From JAADHG01 sp964418645 (GTDB lineage Bacteria > Bacteroidota > Bacteroidia > Flavobacteriales > Flavobacteriaceae): a stretch of 28,857 bases of DNA. The notes beneath the pieces are model-generated. The model did not search any database. It was not told where the DNA came from and worked only from the letters and a program-made list of their open reading frames with translations. This document shows positions 24,041 through 28,857 of this stretch, in pieces. A program made the position numbers and the translations under genes. Within the stretch, counting starts at the first letter, position 1. Each line of letters begins with the position of its first letter. Location of the stretch: NCBI GenBank assembly GCA_964418645.1, contig CAYQME010000031.1, positions 1 to 28,857 on the forward strand. The letters run 5' to 3'.

Positions 24041-24099
24041 TTTCTATTGCTAAAAAAGAAATAAAACCAGTTATAATATGTAAAATTTGTTGTTTTCAT
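24022..24099 (-). CDS. Aromatic-rich leader peptide of the pheA operon (PheL-like)
   Basis: A 25-codon ORF, ATG at 24099, TAA at 24022-24024. Residues 6-16 read FTYYNWFYFFF: nine of eleven are aromatic. In total it has five Phe, four Tyr and one Trp, and begins MKTTN. It precedes an antiterminator/terminator pair and the genes for Phe and Tyr synthesis. This is the classic design of a leader peptide whose translation senses charged aromatic tRNAs. No Shine-Dalgarno is visible (ATTTACAAG before ATG), normal for Bacteroidota. Its product would have no other role. No clear TAnnTTTG box was found upstream on minus between 24100 and 24240; the nearest, TTGATTTG, is a weak match. Confidence 0.85.
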   Translation of the reverse strand: MKTTNFTYYNWFYFFFSNRNETLYM

Positions 24100-24223
24100 C
24101 TTGTAAATGATTTGGCTAATGTAAATAATATTTTTACAAATCAAAATACTATTGCCTCTTTTTCGGTGTTTTACTTAATTTTAAAGATTAATAGAGAATC
24201 CTTTATTTATTTTATTTAATGTT

Positions 24224-24231
24224 TATTTTTG
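24224..24231 (+). promoter_or_regulatory. Candidate -7 box for gldA
   Basis: TATTTTTG is an exact TAnnTTTG match and lies 15 nt before the gldA ATG at 24247. No TTG occurs at the right distance upstream. The rest of 24100-24223 shows only AT-rich sequence with no further feature I can support. Confidence 0.35.
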
Positions 24232-24246
24232 ATTAAATCTTTTTAT

Positions 24247-25143
24247 ATGTCCATTAAAGTAGAACAGCTTACCAAAATTTACGGAACTCAAAAAGCCTTA
24301 AACAATGTGTCCTTTGAAGTAGAGAAACCAGAAATCGTTGGTTTTCTAGGGACAAATGGCGCAGGAAAATCTACAATGATGAAAATTTTAACTACATACA
24401 TAAACGCAACAGAAGGTAGCGCTTCAGTTAATGGGTATAATGTTGTTACAAATACCAAAGAAGCACAACAAAGTGTTGGGTATTTGCCAGAGCACAACCC
24501 CTTATATTTAGATATGTATGTAATGGAATATTTAGCCTTTAACGCCCGTATTTATAATGTTGAAAAATCGCGTATCAATGACATTATTGAGCTTACAGGA
24601 CTTACTCCTGAAGCACATAAAACAATAGGGCAACTCTCTAAAGGCTATCGCCAACGTGTTGGTCTCGCCAACGCATTACTACACAATCCTGATGTACTTA
24701 TTTTAGATGAACCAACAACAGGTTTAGACCCAAACCAATTGGTAGATATTAGAGCTTTGATTAAAAACATTGGTAAAGAAAAAACAGTATTTCTTTCTAC
24801 ACATATCATGCAGGAAGTTGAAGCCATGTGCGACCGCGTTATCATTATAAATAAAGGCAAAATTGTAGCCGACAAAAAGCTACAAGAACTTAGAGACACT
24901 AAAGAACAAACCGTTATTGTAGAGTTTGATTATCGTGTAGAAGATGCTTTTTTAAAGCAATTACCTAAAGTTAAAATGGTTGTAAATACTCATGCATTTG
25001 TATATGAAATTACGTTTACAACCTTTGAAGATATGCGCTCTTATGTATTTGACTTTGCCCATGATAACGATTTGAAAATCCTGCAACTTAACCAGAAAAA
25101 TGCCAGTTTAGAGAGTTTGTTTAGAGAATTGACTACAGAATAG
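24247..25143 (+). CDS. gldA: GldA, ATP-binding subunit of the gliding motility ABC transporter
   Basis: A 298-residue ABC ATPase. Walker A GTNGAGKST (35-43, with Thr where Pro is usual), signature LSKGYRQRVGLANALL, Walker B DVLILDEPTTGLDP, and switch His in FLSTHIMQEVEAMCDRV. A C-terminal extension of about 80 residues is as in GldA. With GldF and GldG it forms the transporter needed for gliding in Flavobacterium johnsoniae; those partners are not in this window, and gldA is also apart from gldFG in that species. Start at MSIKVEQ (24247) rather than an ATT-preceded ATG six codons earlier, because the family begins there. Its TAG abuts the convergent DUF2807 gene without a spacer. Confidence 0.93.
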   Translation: MSIKVEQLTKIYGTQKALNNVSFEVEKPEIVGFLGTNGAGKSTMMKILTTYINATEGSASVNGYNVVTNTKEAQQSVGYLPEHNPLYLDMYVMEYLAFNARIYNVEKSRINDIIELTGLTPEAHKTIGQLSKGYRQRVGLANALLHNPDVLILDEPTTGLDPNQLVDIRALIKNIGKEKTVFLSTHIMQEVEAMCDRVIIINKGKIVADKKLQELRDTKEQTVIVEFDYRVEDAFLKQLPKVKMVVNTHAFVYEITFTTFEDMRSYVFDFAHDNDLKILQLNQKNASLESLFRELTTE

Positions 25144-25893
25144 TTAATCCTCAAAAATAAGTTGTCCTGTATAAAATTGCTCTACAGTAACAATTGGTGG
25201 TTGGTTAAAGGCAATGACATTTCCTGTACTTCGTAATTCTCCAGTAATAGATTGTTGCGGATTTACAACCATATCGTTACTACTTCTGTGAAACACAGTT
25301 ACGTTTTGAGCAATGAGGTTTCTACCTTCAAAACGGCTTGCACCAGCAAAAAAGCCAATATTTAAATTTTCAACTTGTCCTGAAATATAAAAAAAGGAAA
25401 TATTATTGGCTACAACTCTTAATCGAGTACTGTTTATTTCTAATCTAAAATCGCCAACGGTAAAACTTCCTGGAGTATTAAAATCTTCTGAGATTAATGT
25501 TAAGTCATTATAATTTAACACGTCTTGAGAAGAGATATCGTATTGTGTCGAGCTTCTTATTTCTCTAATATTTGGTGCTGTAACATATATTTTAGTAATC
25601 CCAAAATCACGAACATAATTACAGGTATTGTTATCAGTTAACTGCAAAACGTCATCAACAACCAATGCTTCAACATCATTCATTAAATTTTTTCCTGTTT
25701 CAATAATGACCTTAAATTCTAAACCCTCTGTTAGTATAAGTTCAATATCTTTATTTACAAGAATCTTCGTAAACGCAGCAACAGTAACTTCTTGTTGTAT
25801 TATGCTTCCAGAAGTTTGAAAACAATCATTAGCATCTTCGCTATTGCAAGCAAAAACAAGTAGTAATGATAGTATGTGTATTACTTTTTTCAT
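25144..25893 (-). CDS. DUF2807 (head GIN-type) lipoprotein
   Basis: A 249-residue exported protein with a lipoprotein signal (KKVIHILSLLLVFA-Cys16). The mature part is a long right-handed beta-helix-like series of strands with regularly spaced hydrophobic residues (VTVAAFTKILVNKDIELILTEG, then KIYVTAPNIREIRSSTQYDIS, LNIGFFAGASRFEG), the pattern of DUF2807, a putative auto-transporter-like adhesin domain common in Bacteroidota. Role unknown, probably surface or periplasmic. It overlaps the upstream PagL-like gene by 4 bp (ATGA, 25890-25893), so the two are co-expressed. No gene-specific motif suggests an enzyme. Confidence 0.85.
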   Translation of the reverse strand: MKKVIHILSLLLVFACNSEDANDCFQTSGSIIQQEVTVAAFTKILVNKDIELILTEGLEFKVIIETGKNLMNDVEALVVDDVLQLTDNNTCNYVRDFGITKIYVTAPNIREIRSSTQYDISSQDVLNYNDLTLISEDFNTPGSFTVGDFRLEINSTRLRVVANNISFFYISGQVENLNIGFFAGASRFEGRNLIAQNVTVFHRSSNDMVVNPQQSITGELRSTGNVIAFNQPPIVTVEQFYTGQLIFED

Positions 25894-26981
25894 AACCTAA
25901 TTCCAATACCTAGTTCAACTGCTTCTGCTTTTGCACCATGTGCTTTTACTGTAATTGCACCAAACCATTTGTCTCCAAAATAGCGCTTTAATCCAGCTCT
26001 AGCATAAGTTCTTCCTTCAAAATCGTAAGGATAATACACATAATACCCAAACTGAGTTACTATAGATATTTTATTAATAAATAATTCGTGACCAACCATT
26101 AAACCAACACGTTTGTAATCGGCATTTCCATCTTCACTCCGATCTGGAAAGGCTACAGCGTTAAATTTAATAAGTTCTTTTAAAAAATTGGAAAAGAACA
26201 CCTCTGTACCAAACTGAAAAGCACTTTTATAATTAATGCGCTTATCTGCATAAGCAGACAAAATATAAAATGGAAATTGACCACTACCAATAATATCACT
26301 ACTATTAACGCCACTTCTAAATACAACATTATACTTTATGAGTTCAGTAAATTTTTCTTTGCTTTCAGGAATGATAAACTCTGGCTCAACATCAGATAAA
26401 TTATAAGCTAACCCAGCACTTAGTGTAATTGAATTAATACTCGTATTAGGTGCTTTTACATTGGCATTAGAATAATGAATTATAGAGAGTCCCGCTTGAA
26501 AACCAACATTATCAATGATTCGTTCTCTTTTATAGTTAAGCATCACATAGGTGCTACTTAAAAACCTAGAACCAAAAGCAATATTTTTAGGGTTATTAAT
26601 CCTATTATAAGGATTTGTTGTAAAAGCAATTCCTTGTCCAACCCGAAACATTAAATGACGCTTAAAAAAGTAGAAACTATAATGTCCATAAACTCCGAAA
26701 TTATTTCCTAAAACGTCATTTTTTAAATTCTGGTAGGTAAAAGATACGCCATAATCTGGAAAATTATAACGCTGCTCCCAAGCTTTATTTCCAAATGTTT
26801 TCTTATTCCAGCTTAAAATAACACCTTCAGGATGACCTGTAATTAAATGAAGAATACTGTTGTTATGCAAAGCAATATTTCCTCTAAAATAGTTAATGTC
26901 TATATACGAAGAATTTTGCTGGTCTTGAGCAAAAGCAATACTACTAAAAACAAAATAAATGCAGGTTAAAAATTTCCTCAT
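25890..26981 (-). CDS. PagL-like lipid A deacylase / acyloxyacyl hydrolase family outer-membrane protein
   Basis: A 363-residue protein: signal peptide 1-18 (ends IAFA-Q), then a beta-barrel with amphipathic strands (FGVYGHYSFYFF, LMFRVGQGIAF, TYVMLNYKRE). His169-Tyr-Ser171-Asn172 (IIHYSNANVKAPN) matches the catalytic His/Ser signature of the lipid A 3-O-deacylase PagL, with Asn179 and Asn183 following. PagL itself is about 150-190 residues; this form is twice as long, with an extra C-terminal region (about 200-363) also rich in strands and ending YFGDKWFGAITVKAHGAKAEAVELGIGIRL. The substrate may be lipid A or another acylated glycolipid. First gene of the pair with the DUF2807 lipoprotein. 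Confidence 0.85.
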   Translation of the reverse strand: MRKFLTCIYFVFSSIAFAQDQQNSSYIDINYFRGNIALHNNSILHLITGHPEGVILSWNKKTFGNKAWEQRYNFPDYGVSFTYQNLKNDVLGNNFGVYGHYSFYFFKRHLMFRVGQGIAFTTNPYNRINNPKNIAFGSRFLSSTYVMLNYKRERIIDNVGFQAGLSIIHYSNANVKAPNTSINSITLSAGLAYNLSDVEPEFIIPESKEKFTELIKYNVVFRSGVNSSDIIGSGQFPFYILSAYADKRINYKSAFQFGTEVFFSNFLKELIKFNAVAFPDRSEDGNADYKRVGLMVGHELFINKISIVTQFGYYVYYPYDFEGRTYARAGLKRYFGDKWFGAITVKAHGAKAEAVELGIGIRL

Positions 26982-27001
26982 TAATTTAATTACTTGTAAA
27001 A

Positions 27002-27009
27002 CAAAAGTA
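27002..27009 (-). promoter_or_regulatory. Candidate -7 box for the PagL-like / DUF2807 pair
   Basis: TACTTTTG on minus (27009-27002) is an exact TAnnTTTG match in the 37-bp gap between metF and the PagL-like gene. It would give a leader of about 14 nt. No TTG at -33 distance. Confidence 0.4.
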
Positions 27010-27018
27010 ATAGAATAA

Positions 27019-27975
27019 TTAAAATATTTGTGAAGCGATAGTTTTTATATTATCACTTTTTCCCATAGAATAATAATGTAACACAGGAATTCCTGCTTTT
27101 TGCAACTCTTTGGATTGTTGTATACACCACTTAATACCTACTTGACGCACTTGTGTATTGTCTTTACATTTTACAATTTCCATAATTAATGCTTCTGGTA
27201 AATCTACATGAAAACGATGCGGAATTAAATTCAACTGCTTTTTTGTAGCAATGGGCTTTAATCCTGGAATAATAGGCACCGTAATGCCTTCTCTTCGACA
27301 TTTATCTACAAAAGCGAAATATTTTTGATTGTCAAAAAACATTTGTGTCACAATGTAAGTCGCTCCTTTTTTAATTTTCTTTTTTAAAAAATGAATATCG
27401 CTATCTAAACTTGGTGCTTCCGTATGCTTTTCAGGATAAGCAGCAACACCTGTACAAAAATTGGTAGATGCTGTGTTTTGTAAATCTTCATCTAGATAAA
27501 CACCATTATTCAAATCTTCTATTTGTGAAACCAAATCACTCGCAAACGAATGCCCTTCTTTTTCTGGTCTAAAATAGGCTTCACTTTTTACAGCATCACC
27601 ACGTAAAGCCATGACATTTTGAATGCCTAAAAAATCTAAATCTATCAAGAAATTTTCGGTATCTTCTTTAGTAAATCCACCACATAAAATATGTGGTATA
27701 GCATCTACCTTATATTTGTTTTGAATGGCTGCACAAATACCAACCGTTCCTGGTCGTTTTTTTACCACTTGCTTTTTTAGTAAGCCATTTTCTTGCTCTT
27801 TAAATACATACTCTTCTCTGTGATAGGTAACATCAATAAAAGGAGGATTAAATTCCATTAACGGATCTATATTATCAAAAATAGATTGTATATGTTGCCC
27901 TTTTAAAGGTGGTAAAATTTCGAAAGAAAACTGTGTCTTTCCGTTTGCTTTTTTTATATGGTCTGTTACTTTCAT
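27019..27975 (-). CDS. metF: 5,10-methylenetetrahydrofolate reductase
   Basis: A 318-residue flavoenzyme reducing methylene-THF to methyl-THF, the methyl donor for MetH. TIM-barrel blocks: FSFEILPP (16-23, catalytic Glu), DVTYHREE, VMALRGDA, AAYPEKHTEAP, GATYIVTQMFFDN, IIPGLKPI. Start MKVTDHIKKANG at 27975 fits the family. It follows metH on minus by 154 bp, occupied by two palindromic repeats. The two enzymes supply and use the methyl group in methionine synthesis, so the order metH-metF makes sense as one unit. Cytoplasmic. Confidence 0.96.
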   Translation of the reverse strand: MKVTDHIKKANGKTQFSFEILPPLKGQHIQSIFDNIDPLMEFNPPFIDVTYHREEYVFKEQENGLLKKQVVKKRPGTVGICAAIQNKYKVDAIPHILCGGFTKEDTENFLIDLDFLGIQNVMALRGDAVKSEAYFRPEKEGHSFASDLVSQIEDLNNGVYLDEDLQNTASTNFCTGVAAYPEKHTEAPSLDSDIHFLKKKIKKGATYIVTQMFFDNQKYFAFVDKCRREGITVPIIPGLKPIATKKQLNLIPHRFHVDLPEALIMEIVKCKDNTQVRQVGIKWCIQQSKELQKAGIPVLHYYSMGKSDNIKTIASQIF

Positions 27976-27981
27976 AATATT

Positions 27982-27999
27982 TCCTGCGAAGGCAGGAAT
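27982..27999. repeat. Palindromic repeat TTCCTGC-GAAG-GCAGGAA
   Basis: A perfect 7-bp stem with a 4-nt loop, just before the metF start. On plus it is followed by TCTTTTTT. It is the common flavobacterial ATTCCTGC(GAAG)GCAGGAAT type (from memory). Only 6 bp separate it from the metF start codon, so it may sequester or expose the ribosome-binding region of metF. Confidence 0.55.
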
Positions 28000-28028
28000 C
28001 TTTTTTAATTTTTACTTTAATTTCTTAG

Positions 28029-28128
28029 GCGTTACCTAAAGGTCGTGCTTTACACTATATCTTTTTTGTCCAAAAGTTTCGACTGCGCTCAACCAGACAA
28101 AAAAGGATGCCGTTGCAATCACTAACGC
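28029..28128. repeat. 100-bp palindromic dispersed element ending at metH
   Basis: Outer ends GCGTTA (28029-28034) and TAACGC (28123-28128); inner perfect stem CTTTTTTGTC (28061-28070) / GACAAAAAAG (28096-28105). The centre holds TTCGACTGCGCTCA (28078-28091), the same core as in the copies at 19821 and 28774. The metH stop TGA is at 28130-28132, right at its edge. I recall that elements with GCGTTA ends around a TTTTTTGTC stem are spread through flavobacterial genomes; no search was possible. It may terminate or process the message between metH and metF. Confidence 0.7.
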
Positions 28129-28129
28129 A

Positions 28130-28857
28130 TCATTCTGCTAAATTAGGATTCAACCACTTTCTTGCTTCTTCAATATTTATATGGCGTCTTTTACTATAAT
28201 CTACCAATTGGTCTTCAGTAATTTTTCCCAAACCAAAATACTTGGCGTCTTTATTTGCAAAATAATAACCACTCACACTCGCTGCTGGCCACATGGCCAA
28301 ACTTTCAGTAAGTTTAACGCCTATTGATCTTTCTATATCTAGTAATTTCCAAATAGTTTTCTTTTCTAAATGATCTGGACAAGCTGGATAACCTGGAGCA
28401 GGACGAATACCTTTGTATGATTCTTTAATCAATTCATCATTAGATAAGTTCTCGTTTGAAGCATAACTCCAATGATTGGTTCTCACTTCTTTATGCAAAT
28501 ACTCAGCAAAAGCTTCAGCTAAGCGGTCGGCTAGAGCTTTTATCATTATTGCATTATAATCGTCATGATTGGCTTCAAATTGTGCTGCTAATTCTTGGGT
28601 TCCGAAGCCTGTTGACACACAAAAACATCCTATATAATCTTGTTTCCCGGAAGCATTTGGAGCTACAAAATCGGCTAAAGCAAAATTTGGCGCGCCCTCT
28701 CTTTTTTTAAGTTGCTGACGAAGGGTTAGGAAGTTAAGCGTTTTACTTTTTGATTCTTTAGTATTTAAGATGCTTCGACTGCGCTCAGCATGACAATTTT
28801 CAATTGTCACCTCTATGTCATCATCATTCACAGTATTTGCAGGAAACAATCCAAAAA
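28130..28857 (-). CDS. metH: Cobalamin-dependent methionine synthase MetH, C-terminal (AdoMet-activation) part
   Basis: Partial gene; the frame is open to the right edge (…F-G-L-F-P-A-N), and the TTG at 28849 is not a start. About 242 residues of the reactivation domain are seen: FPANTV, LADFVAP, HDDYNAIMIKALADRLAEAFAEYLH, GIRPAPGYPACPDH (SAM-binding), LTESLAMWPAASVSGYYF, FGLGKI. This domain uses SAM and reduced flavodoxin to re-methylate inactive cob(II)alamin. Compared with the E. coli sequence as I recall it, the loop between DIE and LRQQ is about 13 residues longer; it contains CHAERSRSI, the translation of a dispersed repeat at 28769-28809. Whether the N-terminal domains are fused or in a separate gene is outside the window. 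Confidence 0.94.
   Translation of the reverse strand, partial: FGLFPANTVNDDDIEVTIENCHAERSRSILNTKESKSKTLNFLTLRQQLKKREGAPNFALADFVAPNASGKQDYIGCFCVSTGFGTQELAAQFEANHDDYNAIMIKALADRLAEAFAEYLHKEVRTNHWSYASNENLSNDELIKESYKGIRPAPGYPACPDHLEKKTIWKLLDIERSIGVKLTESLAMWPAASVSGYYFANKDAKYFGLGKITEDQLVDYSKRRHINIEEARKWLNPNLAE
28769..28809. repeat. Dispersed repeat in frame inside metH
   Basis: In metH sense it reads CAT-GCTGAGCGCAGTCGAAGC and is translated as C-H-A-E-R-S-R-S-I. At its 5' side lies a perfect 8-bp hairpin: TGACAATT (28791-28798), TTC, AATTGTCA (28802-28809). The core TTCGACTGCGCTCAGCATGACA on plus matches the copies at 19821 and 28078 and, with one variant base pair, the copy inside dnaG at 4039. 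The frame is preserved. Confidence 0.75.

Noticed and set aside
23906..24246. tRNA or T-box element in the pheA-gldA intergenic region
   Set aside because: No cloverleaf, CCA end or T-box core was found; the leader peptide with terminator/antiterminator explains the structure near pheA.
24288..24899. Open frames of 69-84 codons antisense to gldA
   Set aside because: They mirror the codon pattern of gldA, have no recognizable motif or promoter, and gldA is a clear conserved gene.
28456..28710. 84-codon plus-strand frame opposite metH
   Set aside because: Antisense to the strongly conserved reactivation domain; no family resemblance.
28847..28849. TTG as a start codon for a free-standing MetH activation protein
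   Set aside because: The frame stays open upstream to the window edge and encodes the expected family residues (FGLFPAN), so this is the inside of a longer gene.

Overview
The window is a compact, AT-rich piece (about one third GC by eye) of a chromosome from a gliding member of the Flavobacteriaceae (Bacteroidota). Evidence for this: gldA, gldB and the first codons of gldC; a pheA / aminotransferase / tyrA / DAHP synthase-chorismate mutase cluster; DUF3857-transglutaminase proteins; TAnnTTTG-type -7 promoter boxes with almost no Shine-Dalgarno sequences; and the short palindromic dispersed repeats typical of this family. No tRNA, rRNA, CRISPR array, insertion sequence or prophage was seen.

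Layout. 1-2654: gldC (8 codons) and gldB on minus, divergent from nadE and an orphan LuxR-type response regulator on plus. 2656-6018: dnaG on minus, divergent from an arylsulfotransferase-like lipoprotein. 6081-8595 (minus): ECF sigma factor, single-pass membrane protein (probable anti-sigma) and a secreted coiled-coil/beta-barrel protein. 8724-12002 (minus): polyprenyl diphosphate synthase, rlmN and queA, each with its own boundary signals. 12089-17626 (minus): two DUF3857 proteins, a MazG-like pyrophosphohydrolase and aroA in a tight series. 17788-19187 (minus): rsgA and dtd overlapping by 4 bp. 19275-19730 (plus): a small secreted protein. 19896-24099 (minus): the aromatic amino acid operon with its leader. 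24247-25143 (plus): gldA. 25144-26981 (minus): a PagL-like outer-membrane deacylase and a DUF2807 lipoprotein. 27019-28857 (minus): metF and the C-terminal part of metH.

The most interesting system is the leader of the phenylalanine/tyrosine operon. Upstream of pheA, on the minus strand, lies an unannotated 25-codon ORF (24022-24099) in which 9 of residues 6-16 are Phe, Tyr or Trp. It is followed by a 10-bp hairpin with a 7-U run. The codons just after the aromatic cluster can pair with the 5' arm of that hairpin. This is the architecture of ribosome-mediated transcription attenuation, here apparently sensing all aromatic amino acids at once and controlling prephenate dehydratase, the aminotransferase, prephenate dehydrogenase and DAHP synthase/chorismate mutase. 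aroA of the common pathway lies elsewhere in the window without such a leader.

Other points: DnaG has lost all four zinc-ribbon ligands; the response regulator has Glu at the phospho-acceptor site; one of the two transglutaminase-fold proteins has lost its Cys and His; and the same dispersed repeat appears in frame, in opposite orientations, inside dnaG and metH. Several start codons are moved downstream of the longest open frame because a terminator, promoter or repeat occupies the extension (rlmN, the polyprenyl synthase, tyrA, the 6081-7133 gene).
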